NCBI GenBank assembly: GCA_963764505.1 | Contig: CAVXSP010000001.1 | Location: 930,001 to 994,000, forward strand | From: CAVXSP01 sp963764505 | GTDB taxonomy: Bacteria; Acidobacteriota; Vicinamibacteria; Vicinamibacterales; SCN-69-37 | Reading direction: 5' to 3' | DNA length: 64,000 bases | Part shown: positions 21,595-30,065 of the stretch, piece after piece | How positions within the stretch are numbered: position 1 is the stretch's first letter | Layout of the letters: each line of letters opens with the position of its first letter | Translations under genes and position numbers: made by a program | The notes under the pieces: generated by a model | Database searches by the model: none | Seen by the model: only the letters and a program-made list of their open reading frames with translations | Told to the model about the DNA's origin: nothing

Positions 21595-23178
21595 TCACCC
21601 TTTCAGCCTCTGAACGGTCTTCCCGAGTGCCTGGCTGAACTCCTCGATCCGGAGGAGCCATGCCGTGACGGCCAGTGTCGCGAGGCCCGCGCCGATGCCG
21701 CCGGCGACGCGCAGCGCGCGGGGCACCAGCGCCATCCCGATGAGCCGCCCCGGAAGCGCCGCGTGCAGCCAGCCCTCGCCGTAGAACGCCGCCACTCCCA
21801 TCACGGCCGAGGCCGCCCCGATCTTGATCGAGGACAGCAGCACGCGACGCTCGTCGATCCCGCCGATTCGCCGCGCCAGCAGGATTAGGAGCAGCCCCGC
21901 GTTGATGTTGGCCGCAATCGCCGTGCCGAGCGCGAGCCCTCGGAATCCCAGCAGACGATCCAGCCAGATGTTCAGGCCGATATTGGCCAGAATCGTGACG
22001 ACGCTCACGGCCACCGGCGTCCGGGCGTCCTGCAGGGAGTAGAAGCTGGGGGACGCGATCTTCACGACCGAGTAGCCGATCACGCCGGGCGCATAGAAGA
22101 AGAGCGCGCTCGCGACTCGGAGCGTGGACTCGGCGCCGAACTGCCCGCGCTGGAAGACCAGCTCGACGATGGGCCCGCTGAGCACCATCAGCCCAACGGT
22201 CGCCGGAACGCTCAACATCAGCATCAGGCGAAGACCCGACGACAGCGTACGGCGCATGTCGGGATGCGAACCGATCGCGGCCTGCCGCGCCAGGTCGGGG
22301 ATCGCCGCCGTCGCGATCGAGACGCCGAAGATGCCAATCGGCAGGTACATCAGCCGGAACGCATACTGCAGCGCTGCCACCGCGCCGTTCTCGTTCGTGG
22401 CCAGCACCGTATTGACCAGCAGGTTGACCTGGGCGGCGGCCACGCCGAGCGCTCCGGGCCCAATCAGGATCAGCAGTTCGTGCAATCCAGGGTCGCGCGG
22501 ATCGAGGACCCACGCGTGCCGGTAGCCCTCGCGCTGCAGCACGGGCCACTGGAAGAGGATCTGCGCGAGGCCGCCCAGCAGCATGCCCGCGGAGAGCGCC
22601 ATCACCGGCTCGATGCCAACGGCCCGGAACAGCGGCACGCCCGCCGCCACGCATGCGATGAACACGACGTTGTACATCGCCGGCGAGAACGCCGGGACGA
22701 AGAACCGCCGGAGCGCGTTGAGCATCCCCATGAACGCCGCCGCGATGGCGATCAACAGCAGGAAGGGCATGTTCACGCGCGTCAGGACGATCGTCTCTTC
22801 GAGCTTCCCGGGCACCTGCGCGTATTCCGAGGCAATGCGCTCGACGATCGGGCCCGCGAAGACGATGCCCAGCAAGACGAGGACGCCGGTGACGAGCAGG
22901 AGGGCGTTCACGACCTGGGAGCCGAGCCGCCAGGCCGCCGGGCGGCCCTCGCGCGTGAGATAGCGGGTGAAGGTGGGTACGAAGGCGGCGCTCATTGCGC
23001 CTTCGGCGAAGAGATCACGCAGGAGTGTCGGGATGCGCGTCGCCACTCCGAACGCATCGGCATCGCGGCCGGTCCCGAAGTACACGGCCATCAGGATGTC
23101 GCGGCCGACTCCGAGAATCCGGCTCGCAAACGTGGCGATCCCGATCAGTCCCGCCAATCGGGCGAGCCGCTCGCTCAT
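21595..23178 (-). CDS. murJ: Lipid II flippase MurJ (MviN family)
   Basis: 527 residues with about 14 membrane segments. The N-terminus carries the family signature: ASRILGVGRDILMAVYFG, then RDADAFGVATRIPTLLRDLFAEGAMSAAFVPTF at about residues 37-70. Later segments such as LPIGIFGVSIATAAIPDLAR are also typical. It flips the peptidoglycan precursor lipid II across the inner membrane, so it is very likely essential. The ATG at 23178 lies directly against the end of a GC-rich dispersed repeat. No ribosome site is obvious between them. The gene is followed 21 bp later by the rhomboid gene on the same strand. Confidence 0.93.
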   Translation of the reverse strand: MSERLARLAGLIGIATFASRILGVGRDILMAVYFGTGRDADAFGVATRIPTLLRDLFAEGAMSAAFVPTFTRYLTREGRPAAWRLGSQVVNALLLVTGVLVLLGIVFAGPIVERIASEYAQVPGKLEETIVLTRVNMPFLLLIAIAAAFMGMLNALRRFFVPAFSPAMYNVVFIACVAAGVPLFRAVGIEPVMALSAGMLLGGLAQILFQWPVLQREGYRHAWVLDPRDPGLHELLILIGPGALGVAAAQVNLLVNTVLATNENGAVAALQYAFRLMYLPIGIFGVSIATAAIPDLARQAAIGSHPDMRRTLSSGLRLMLMLSVPATVGLMVLSGPIVELVFQRGQFGAESTLRVASALFFYAPGVIGYSVVKIASPSFYSLQDARTPVAVSVVTILANIGLNIWLDRLLGFRGLALGTAIAANINAGLLLILLARRIGGIDERRVLLSSIKIGAASAVMGVAAFYGEGWLHAALPGRLIGMALVPRALRVAGGIGAGLATLAVTAWLLRIEEFSQALGKTVQRLKG

Positions 23179-23186
23179 CGAGTGGA

Positions 23187-23300
23187 TCCGGGGGGCTTCG
23201 CCCCCGCGGACCCCCCAACGCGCTCGCTCGCGGGGGCCCCGCGGCCCCGCTCCGCTCGCGCGGGCTCGCTTCGCATTCGCTCGCTCGCAGGCTCGAGTGA
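23187..23300 (-). repeat. GC-rich dispersed repeat, copy A, upstream of murJ
   Basis: This repeat ends in the hairpin GGGGGCTTCGCCCCC and matches copy C (19610-19696) in reverse orientation. It lies directly upstream of the murJ start on the minus strand. It may act on murJ leader RNA, but that is inference. Confidence 0.6.
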
Positions 23301-23353
23301 CTCTGGGGCGTGCTGTGGTGGCAAGGCCGGCGGAATCTGGCCGCCAGGGTACC

Positions 23354-23392
23354 GAAAAAAAGAAGGGGTCTCAACCGTCACGCTGAGACCCC
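23354..23392 (-). terminator. Intrinsic terminator of yqeY
   Basis: On the minus strand GGGGTCTCA pairs with TGAGACCCC over nine bases around a ten-base loop, and the stem is followed by TTCTTTTTTT. It lies about 70 bp after the yqeY stop and separates that gene from murJ on the same strand. Confidence 0.85.
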
Positions 23393-23464
23393 TGCCCGGA
23401 GGATGGATGAGAGGCTCTTGGGCCTTTCATTCACTTAGACGGAGCGTTCGCCGAAAAGTTTGGC

Positions 23465-23914
23465 CTACCGCAGCCGCTGTTTGACCGCCTCGCTGAGCGC
23501 GCGGCCGTCGACCGTGGCTCCCGCCAGGCGGGCCATGACGGCCTTCATCACCTTGCCCATGTCCTTCGGGCCTGCAGCGCCCGTTTCCGCTACCGCCGCC
23601 TCGATGGCGGCCTTGATGGTCGCCTCGTCTGCGGACGGCGGCAGGTAGCGTCCGAGGAACACGACCTCCGCCTGCTCGCGCTCCACCAGGTCCTGCCGCC
23701 CACCGGCCCGGAACTGCTCGATCGAGTCGCGCCGCTGCTTGACGAGCTGTCCGACGACCTGGAGAGCTTCGGTCTCGTCGAGCGGCCTTCCCTTCTCGAC
23801 CTCCCGGTTCATCAGGGCGGCCTTGAGCATCCGGAGGGGGGCCAGACTCGCCTGGTCCTTCTGCCGCATGGCGGTGGCGATGTCTTGCGTGACGGTGTCG
23901 ACGAGACGAGGCAT
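23465..23914 (-). CDS. yqeY: GatB/YqeY domain-containing protein
   Basis: 149 residues from the ATG at 23914. The family start MPRLVDTVTQDIATAMRQKD and the motifs LAPLRMLKAALMNREVE, RRDSIEQFRAGGRQDLVERE, FLGRYLPPS and PKDMGKVMKAVM are all present, which gives a full-length YqeY. The frame is open upstream, but that sequence is arginine-rich and not part of the family. YqeY is a free-standing relative of the C-terminal domain of the GatB amidotransferase subunit. Its cellular role is not known with certainty. A TATGCT -10 box lies only six bases before the ATG, which suggests a leaderless transcript. A strong intrinsic terminator follows the gene. Confidence 0.92.
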   Translation of the reverse strand: MPRLVDTVTQDIATAMRQKDQASLAPLRMLKAALMNREVEKGRPLDETEALQVVGQLVKQRRDSIEQFRAGGRQDLVEREQAEVVFLGRYLPPSADEATIKAAIEAAVAETGAAGPKDMGKVMKAVMARLAGATVDGRALSEAVKQRLR

Positions 23915-23920
23915 GACGCC

Positions 23921-23926
23921 AGCATA
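23921..23926 (-). promoter_or_regulatory. -10 box (TATGCT) six bases before yqeY
   Basis: TATGCT on the minus strand ends six bases before the ATG at 23914, so the predicted transcription start is at the start codon. No -35 hexamer is recognisable. Confidence 0.35.
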
Positions 23927-24000
23927 CCGGCCCGCACGGGCATTCCGGAAGGCCGATCGCAGGGACCATCCGCGGGTTCCGTGCGAGAATTGCCGCGCCG

Positions 24001-25965
24001 ATGCACCGCTCGTTGCCGCGCGCCGCCGGAATGGCTCTGCTCGGCGCCCTGGCAGCCCCGCTCTGTCTGGTCGGCGCCCTGTCCCTGCACCCCGGCCTCG
24101 TCTTCGAAATGGACCGGGATCTGCCGGCGCGGCTGGTTTCGGGCTTTTACGACGTCGAGATCGTGGGAAACGAGAGTTTCGCCTGGACCTCGGACCGGGT
24201 GCGCGTGAGTCTGCCGGGCCTCGACCGCGGCACGCAATGGCGGTGTAGCGTTCGATTTCGAGGGGGCCGGCCGGCCGGCATCGCGCAGCCGACGCTCGAC
24301 ATCGCGGTCGATGGTCGAACGCTGGTGTCGCAGGCGGCATCGAATGAATACCAAGACGTCGTGGTGGTCGCTCCGCCGCGACCGGCCCGCGGCCTTCGAC
24401 TCACCTTGACGAGCTCCGACACGTTCGAGCCGGGACCGGGGGACCCGCGCGCGCTTGGCGTCCAGGTCGACCGGCTCGCCTGCGTGCCGGACGCCGGACG
24501 CGTTCCCCTGCCGCCGGTCCAGTCGCTCGTCGCCTCGGCGGGCAGCGCCGCCGTGTTCGGCGCGCTGTTCGGCATCCTTGGCGTGGGCTGGTGGCCATCG
24601 GCGGCGGCAACGCTCGCCGTCGCGATCCTCCAGGCGTTTCCCCTGGCCAGGGGACTGGCCCCGTACACCGACTACGGGGAGACGGCGTTCTGGCTGGCCG
24701 TGTGGATCGTGGCACCCGCGTCGGTGGCCGTCCTGGCGCACTCATGGCGCCGGCGGGCTGCTCCAAGTCCCGGGTTCTGGTTCGCGGTGCCCTTCTCCGG
24801 CGCGATCCTCTTCGTGAAGCTCCTCGCGTTGCTGCATCCGTCGAAGGCCCTGATCGACGCCTTGTTCCACGCGCACCGGCTCGAGTACGTTCTCGGCGGA
24901 CGCTACTTCTTCACGCAGGTGATGCCGGGCGGCGTGCAGTTCCCGTACGCGATCGCGCTGTACGTGTTCGCAGCGCCGTGGGCCGCGCTCACCCGCGATC
25001 ACGTGGCGCTCCTGCGGATCGTGGTGTCCGCGTCGGAGACCTTCGCGGGCCTGCTGATCTACTGGGCGATCGCGCGCACCTGGCGCGACGCGCTCGCCGC
25101 CGCCGGCGCGCTCGTCCTGTTCCATCTCGTGCCGGTCTCGTACTGGGTCGTGGGAAACGCGAATCTCACGAACGCCTTCGGACAGTCTGCCGCGGTGGTC
25201 GCCATGGCGGCGCTCATCGTCTGGCCTCTCGGCCCAGGCAGGTGGCTGGAGATCCTGGGCCTGTCGCTGCTCGCGGCGGTGGGTCTGCTCTCCCACGTGA
25301 GCACGTTCGCGCTGCTCGCCTCGACGATGGTGACGACGGCCGTGATCTACGCCTGGCGCGGCGGCCGCGCCCTGCTGCCCGTGGCCCGGTCGATCCTGCT
25401 GGCGGTCGGCGCCGCTGTCGTGATGGCCGTGGCCCTGTACTACGGGCGGCCGGAGTTCTTCCCGGCCTACGCCTCCGTCCGCGCGGCTAGAGCCGAGGCC
25501 GCGGCGTCAGCGGCCGCGCCGGAGAACGCCGGGCCTGCCGGCGACCGGTTGGCCGAAGGCGCCATCCCCGTGATGAGCGTGGCCGGCCGCGCCGCCAGCG
25601 CCGTCGGCGCGACGGGCGACGCGCTCGGCTGGCCGATCCTGGCGCTGGCGCTGCTCGGTGTCTGGCGCACCCTGGCCGAGAAGGTCACCGGACGGCTGGT
25701 CTGGGCCGTGGCCGGATGGCTCGCTGCCAGCGCCGTGTTTCTCGTGTTCGGCGTTGTCGCGCCCGGCGGCGTCGGTCACCAGCGGCAGGCGATGGAATTC
25801 ATCGCGCGCGCGCTGTACGCCGGGTCGCCCGGCGTCGTGGTGCTGGCCGGCCGCGGCGGGGCGTGGGCGTGGAGGAGCCGCGGCCCGCTCCGGTTCGCGG
25901 CGCTCGGCTCGGTCGGCCTGGCGGCGTTCGCCGCCGGCAGGACGTGGATGGGCTGGTGGTCCTGA
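24001..25965 (+). CDS. Polytopic membrane protein, glycosyltransferase-like, unknown
   Basis: 654 residues. An N-terminal hydrophobic segment (GMALLGALAAPLCLVGAL) is followed by a beta-rich outer domain (about 30-170, with SFAWTSDRVRVSLPG and YQDVVVVAPPRPARGL). About eleven membrane segments follow from residue 178 on. There is no clear GT-C catalytic acidic motif in the first loop, and I do not recognise the family. The segments AIAGTW-like and VPVSYWVVGNANLTNAFGQ resemble bacterial mannosyltransferase-like membrane proteins. Its place at the edge of the glycan locus supports a role in surface glycan assembly, but that is inference. It is on the plus strand, and its stop is two bases from the stop of the converging epimerase gene. 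Confidence 0.65.
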   Translation: MHRSLPRAAGMALLGALAAPLCLVGALSLHPGLVFEMDRDLPARLVSGFYDVEIVGNESFAWTSDRVRVSLPGLDRGTQWRCSVRFRGGRPAGIAQPTLDIAVDGRTLVSQAASNEYQDVVVVAPPRPARGLRLTLTSSDTFEPGPGDPRALGVQVDRLACVPDAGRVPLPPVQSLVASAGSAAVFGALFGILGVGWWPSAAATLAVAILQAFPLARGLAPYTDYGETAFWLAVWIVAPASVAVLAHSWRRRAAPSPGFWFAVPFSGAILFVKLLALLHPSKALIDALFHAHRLEYVLGGRYFFTQVMPGGVQFPYAIALYVFAAPWAALTRDHVALLRIVVSASETFAGLLIYWAIARTWRDALAAAGALVLFHLVPVSYWVVGNANLTNAFGQSAAVVAMAALIVWPLGPGRWLEILGLSLLAAVGLLSHVSTFALLASTMVTTAVIYAWRGGRALLPVARSILLAVGAAVVMAVALYYGRPEFFPAYASVRAARAEAAASAAAPENAGPAGDRLAEGAIPVMSVAGRAASAVGATGDALGWPILALALLGVWRTLAEKVTGRLVWAVAGWLAASAVFLVFGVVAPGGVGHQRQAMEFIARALYAGSPGVVVLAGRGGAWAWRSRGPLRFAALGSVGLAAFAAGRTWMGWWS

Positions 25966-25967
25966 GG

Positions 25968-26885
25968 CTAGCGCGTTCCGGCCAGCGCCAGCGCCGTTTC
26001 CCGGACGGCCTGCGCGTTCGTGTAGCGGGGTCTCCAGCCGAGCGCAAGGCTCTCCTCGACGGCGAGCGTGTGGGGCCGCTCCAGCATCAGGAGCTGCTCG
26101 CGTGCGAAGAGCCGGTATCCGGAGAGCGTGGCCGCCGCGGACAGTGGCGCCAGCGGTAGGGGGAGGCGCCGGACGCGCTCGAGCCGCAGGGCCGATGCGA
26201 TCTCGTCCACCCACTCGACAATCGACAGCGGGTCCGGCGACGCGGCGTTGAAGCGGCCCGTGGCTCGGCGCGCCAGGACCGCTGCGATGAGCGAGGCGGC
26301 GTCGCGCACATGGACGAGGTGGACCTTGTGGCGGCCGCGGCCCGGCCAGGCGGCGAGATTCCAGCGGCGCATGCCGCCGACGAGAGACGCGAACAGGCCG
26401 CCGCGTCCCTCGCCCGCGATGATGCAGGGGATCACGCACGCCGTCGGATCGGGCATGCTCTCCACGGCCCGTTCGGCCTCGATCTTCGACGCGGTGTAGA
26501 CGCCCTGGGGCCTCCACGGGCTGTCGACGCCGTAGACGGCCTGGCCCGTCTGCGCGTACATCATGCTCGTTCCCACGTTCACGAAGTGCGTGCCGGTGCC
26601 GGCGTACCGCGCGGTCAGGTTCGTCGTGGCGATCACATTGTTCCGGCGGAACCATACGGCGCGACGGACGAGCGGCAGATCGTCCGAGACGTACTGGACG
26701 GCCGCCGAATGCACGACGGCGTCGACGTCGGGAAGCCGCCGCACGGCCGCCGGGTCGGCCAGATCGGCGAGGACGTCCGGGGCGCCGCGCCTGTCGGTCG
26801 TGATCACGTCGTGCTGCGCCGAGCGGAGCTGCCGCACGCATTCGGTGCCCAGAAACCCGCTCGCGCCGGTGACGAGCACTTTCAT
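25968..26885 (-). CDS. NAD-dependent epimerase/dehydratase (extended SDR)
   Basis: 305 residues. The Rossmann motif GASGFLG lies at residues 7-13, NAD-binding DLADPAAVRRLPDVDAVVHSAA follows, and the catalytic YTASK (about 149-153) is intact. The family makes nucleotide-sugar changes such as 4-epimerisation or dehydration, but the substrate is not predictable. The ATG overlaps the stop of the upstream glycosyltransferase as ATGA, so it is translated with that gene. It is the last gene of a seven-gene minus-strand block. It converges with the membrane protein gene, with only two bases between their stops. Confidence 0.85.
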   Translation of the reverse strand: MKVLVTGASGFLGTECVRQLRSAQHDVITTDRRGAPDVLADLADPAAVRRLPDVDAVVHSAAVQYVSDDLPLVRRAVWFRRNNVIATTNLTARYAGTGTHFVNVGTSMMYAQTGQAVYGVDSPWRPQGVYTASKIEAERAVESMPDPTACVIPCIIAGEGRGGLFASLVGGMRRWNLAAWPGRGRHKVHLVHVRDAASLIAAVLARRATGRFNAASPDPLSIVEWVDEIASALRLERVRRLPLPLAPLSAAATLSGYRLFAREQLLMLERPHTLAVEESLALGWRPRYTNAQAVRETALALAGTR

Positions 26886-28039
26886 GGCCGGCCGTCCAGC
26901 GCGGCCCGGTAGACCTCGTCGAACGACGTGAGCACGGCCGGAGGTCTGAAGGTGCGGTCGACGTGCTCCGCGGTCTGGCCGGAGACGCGACGCGGGTGCT
27001 CCAGGAACCGCAGCAGGGCCGTGGCCAGCGGCTCGGCCTGCTCGCGGGGCACGACGGTGACGTCGTCTCCGAAGAGGCCGTGCAACTCGACCCCGCCCGG
27101 ATGGTCGGCGGAAATGACGGGAGTTCCGCTGGCGAGCGCTTCGACCGCGACGGTGGGCAGCGCCTCGAGGCGCGAGGGAAGAGCGAACACGTCGGCCGCG
27201 GCCATGTAGCGCGCGATCGTCTCGTTGGGCAACAGACCGGTCAACGTCACGCAGGCGCCCAGGTCCAGCGCGTGGACTTGAGCGGTGAGGGCGTCGCGCT
27301 CAGGGCCCTCGCCGCAGATCACGAGCCGCACGTCGTGTCGCGCGCGGCACACTCGCGCGAACGCGTCGATCAGGACGCGCTGGCCGGCCAACGGGTGCAG
27401 CCGCTTGACGTTCAGGATCACGTGACGCTCGGAAATGCCGAGCGCCTGCCGCAACGCGGCACGCGAGATCTCGTCCTGGGGCGTGAAGCTGTCGCCGACC
27501 GGCGGATAGACCACCGTGAGACCCTCGCGGTCCAGACCTTCGGCGACGGCGCGCGCGAGCAGCCCGCGGCTGTAGAACGTGATCCTGGCGGCACCGCGGT
27601 AGGCGCGCGTGAACGGGTCGACCGGCCGGCGCCGCCGATAGTGCCAGATCTCCGTCCCGTAGAGCGTGAGCACGTACGGCCGCCGCCGGCGCCGCGCCCA
27701 GGCTGCGGCGGCCTCGACGATGAGGCCGTTGCTGTGCAGATGGAGGAGATCCGCGTGGCCAGCGACCTCGTCCAGCGCGGCGTTGATCCGACGGACCTGC
27801 CGGAACGCGTCGACCTTCAGGAGGCGTCGCAGCCCGGCCGCTCCGGCGCGACGCGGGATCCATCGGATGCGGGGATCCGCACGCGCTTCGCCGCGGATCG
27901 CGCCGGCCTGCGCCGGTTCATGGGCGACGAACGTCACCCGGTCGCCCCGGTTCGTCAGCCACGCCCCGAGCTGGGCTGGAAGCAGGGCATTGGCGGCCTG
28001 GTCGGGCGGGAGGTGCGGGGTCACGTGACAGATGTGCAT
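26882..28039 (-). CDS. Glycosyltransferase family 4 (GT-B)
   Basis: 385 residues with two Rossmann-like halves. The N-terminal half has HICHVTPHLPPDQAANALLPAQL and LLHLHSNGLIVEAAAAWA. The C-terminal half has VILNVKRLHPLAGQRVLIDAF, a donor site LVICGEGPERDAL and the EX7E motif in EALPTVAVEALASGTPVI. This is a retaining GT-B enzyme that transfers a sugar from a nucleotide donor, probably on the cytoplasmic face. It overlaps the deacetylase gene by 19 bp and the epimerase by ATGA. The donor and acceptor cannot be told from the sequence. Confidence 0.9.
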   Translation of the reverse strand: MHICHVTPHLPPDQAANALLPAQLGAWLTNRGDRVTFVAHEPAQAGAIRGEARADPRIRWIPRRAGAAGLRRLLKVDAFRQVRRINAALDEVAGHADLLHLHSNGLIVEAAAAWARRRRRPYVLTLYGTEIWHYRRRRPVDPFTRAYRGAARITFYSRGLLARAVAEGLDREGLTVVYPPVGDSFTPQDEISRAALRQALGISERHVILNVKRLHPLAGQRVLIDAFARVCRARHDVRLVICGEGPERDALTAQVHALDLGACVTLTGLLPNETIARYMAAADVFALPSRLEALPTVAVEALASGTPVISADHPGGVELHGLFGDDVTVVPREQAEPLATALLRFLEHPRRVSGQTAEHVDRTFRPPAVLTSFDEVYRAALDGRP

Positions 28040-29025
28040 GACGCTCGCATTGCCCCGTCACAGAACGCCTCCCGGAATTCCGCGAACGTCGCGGCCTTGG
28101 CACCGAGGTCGCCGATCGCGTAGCGCAGGAACGCGCCGAGCCGTCCGAGGAATGCGTCGACCTCGGCCGGCGTGCGGTTGTACGGGCTGCCGCCGGGGAT
28201 CGCCTCGCTCGAGTGGAACAGGACGTTCAGCAGCGGCGCGCCGCGCCGCGCAAGTTGGGCGCCCAGGGCGATCATGTCGTCGGCGGAGCTGTAGGACGGC
28301 CGGAGCCAGCGAACCTCGGCAATCCCCAGCAGCCGCAGGAGACGTCTGGTCTCGTAGGGTCTGGGCGCGCGGGCGTACATCCGTTCGAGGAAAGGCGGCA
28401 CGCGCCGGCTGAGCGCGGCCGAAATGGGCAGCTCGAGCAGACGGCTCGTGCCGGGCCGCACGGGGTTGTCGTAGCTGAGGAAGTACGGCGCGAGCGGCGC
28501 GTCGACGAAGTCGGGGCCGCCCTTGTGCCTCTCGTAGAACAGCGGGGCGACGCTCGATTCCACGAGGTAGCCGAGGCGCTCGAGTGGCGACACGTGCGTC
28601 GCGGCGAACCCGAACCGGCCGGACCGATACGACACGGGCCGCCGACCGGCCATCGCCTCGATCGCCTGCGTCAGCCGTTCGAGCTGCGCGGCGAACTGCG
28701 CGGACGGCAGGGACAGCGCGTACGGATGACGGGCGGCATCGCCCGGCTCGCACGGCGGCGTCTCCCAGGCGTGGTGGTGGGCACCGATCTCGGCGTCGCC
28801 GCGCGCCGCGATCCGGTTGAGGACCTCGCCCGAGCGCGCATCGCGTGCGACCGGGTAGGTGACCAGGTACGTCGGCCGGACGCCGTGGCGTTCGAAGAAC
28901 TCGTGCAGACGCTCCAGCACGTGGATGTTGTCGAACGTCGGAACGGCCCGCGCGCGGACGTCCCACTGGTTGTCGCTTTCGGTGTCGATCCCGACGAGCA
29001 GGGCGGGCGGGTCGGCCGTGGTCAT
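28021..29025 (-). CDS. WalW-like polysaccharide deacetylase family protein
   Basis: 334 residues from the ATG at 29025. The open frame continues upstream only as a shadow of the acetyltransferase. The NodB-like fold is suggested by an N-terminal LLVGIDTESDNQW with the acidic pair, the metal histidines in GAHHHAWETPP, then YRSGRFGFAATHVSPLERLGY and a late LLNVLFHSSE histidine. This pattern fits the WalW-like group found in exopolysaccharide clusters, which may remove acetyl groups from sugars. That activity is inferred. The start overlaps the acetyltransferase stop as ATGA, and the 3' end overlaps the GT4 gene by 19 bp. Confidence 0.75.
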   Translation of the reverse strand: MTTADPPALLVGIDTESDNQWDVRARAVPTFDNIHVLERLHEFFERHGVRPTYLVTYPVARDARSGEVLNRIAARGDAEIGAHHHAWETPPCEPGDAARHPYALSLPSAQFAAQLERLTQAIEAMAGRRPVSYRSGRFGFAATHVSPLERLGYLVESSVAPLFYERHKGGPDFVDAPLAPYFLSYDNPVRPGTSRLLELPISAALSRRVPPFLERMYARAPRPYETRRLLRLLGIAEVRWLRPSYSSADDMIALGAQLARRGAPLLNVLFHSSEAIPGGSPYNRTPAEVDAFLGRLGAFLRYAIGDLGAKAATFAEFREAFCDGAMRASCTSVT

Positions 29026-30065
29026 CGATCCTGGTCCGAGTCGCCCAGCGTGACGTGCCAGCGGCTGGTGTTCTCGTAGAACTCCGCCGGCACGTCGACC
29101 GCGTTGACCTTCATGACGAACTCCATCGTCGAGCGGACCGGGTAGTAGCCCGACTTCCGGAGCAGCCGTCTGAAGGCGGCGTGCAGGGCGAAGGTCCGGA
29201 TCTTGTCCGAGTCGGCGAACCGCGCCTCCCGATCGATCCAGCGCAGCAGCGTCAGCACGCCGGCGCGGTCGGAAGGGTCGGCCAGGAAGTCGACGAGCAG
29301 CGTCACCCGGCCGCGCGGCTCCTGCGTGTGCCGGTAGACCGCGTATCCCGCTGGCTCGCCCTCGCGCCAGAGCGCCGCGATGGAGTAGCGCACGTGGGGC
29401 GGCTGCCCGTACTTCCAGTTCAGGTAGGCAGCGTCGCGCCGCACCGCGAAGTCGAACGAGCCGCTCAGCCGCTCCCAGAGGCGGGTGAAGCGCTCGTCGA
29501 ACTGCCGGATCGTCCGCACCTCGCCCTGCAGCGGCCGTGCGCGCGCGATCAGGCGAACCCACGGCAGCGTCAGCGCCGAGACGAAGCGGTTGAGGCCGAC
29601 CGGCCACGTCGGCCGCCGAAGCGCGCGCCGGCTGAGCGGCTTGACCAGACAGGGGACTGGCCCGACGTTCGGCCAGCGGAGCTTCTCGAACAGTCGGGCC
29701 GACGCGGCCGAGAGGCCGAGCCCGAGCGACGCCCCGACCGACCGGTCCCACGTGCGAAACAGGATCTCGCCGAGGCCCTGCCGCTGCCGTTCCGGCGCGA
29801 CCATCACGTCCATGCCCCACGCGGCATCGATCTCGCGTCCGCGGACGACGGCGCGCACCGGCATCGCCGCGTACTGGCCGATGACGGTGTGCCCCTCGCG
29901 GGCGACCCAGATGAGCGGCCCCTCGGGCGGGCTGTTCGGGTTCCGGCGGTACTGCCACTCCCAGCGCAGCCGGTTCGCGTCGGCCGAGTCGTTGCCGAAC
30001 ACACGGCGGTAGAGCGCCTCGACCTGGCGCCGGTCACCTGCCTGGAAGCGATCGATTTCAGCCAC
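29022..30065 (-). CDS. GNAT family N-acetyltransferase
   Basis: 347 residues. The N-terminal GNAT domain (about 1-130) has DRFQAGDRRQVEALYRRVFG, a VIGQYAAMPVRAVV strand and the acetyl-CoA loop VAPERQRQGLGEILF. A second, diverged acyltransferase-like half follows (AALWREGEPAGYAVYRHT and VDFLADP). Length and two-domain layout resemble acetyltransferases that act on sugars or amino sugars. The start is a GTG at 30065 that overlaps the methyltransferase by 8 bp, and its stop overlaps the deacetylase start. Acetyl transfer next to a deacetylase suggests tuning of acetylation on the same glycan, but this is inference. Confidence 0.82.
   Translation of the reverse strand: MAEIDRFQAGDRRQVEALYRRVFGNDSADANRLRWEWQYRRNPNSPPEGPLIWVAREGHTVIGQYAAMPVRAVVRGREIDAAWGMDVMVAPERQRQGLGEILFRTWDRSVGASLGLGLSAASARLFEKLRWPNVGPVPCLVKPLSRRALRRPTWPVGLNRFVSALTLPWVRLIARARPLQGEVRTIRQFDERFTRLWERLSGSFDFAVRRDAAYLNWKYGQPPHVRYSIAALWREGEPAGYAVYRHTQEPRGRVTLLVDFLADPSDRAGVLTLLRWIDREARFADSDKIRTFALHAAFRRLLRKSGYYPVRSTMEFVMKVNAVDVPAEFYENTSRWHVTLGDSDQDR

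Noticed and set aside
28021..29958. A 645-residue version of the WalW-like deacetylase
   Set aside because: The extra N-terminal part is an out-of-frame reading of the acetyltransferase. The ATG at 29025 gives the ATGA overlap and the full NodB-like domain.
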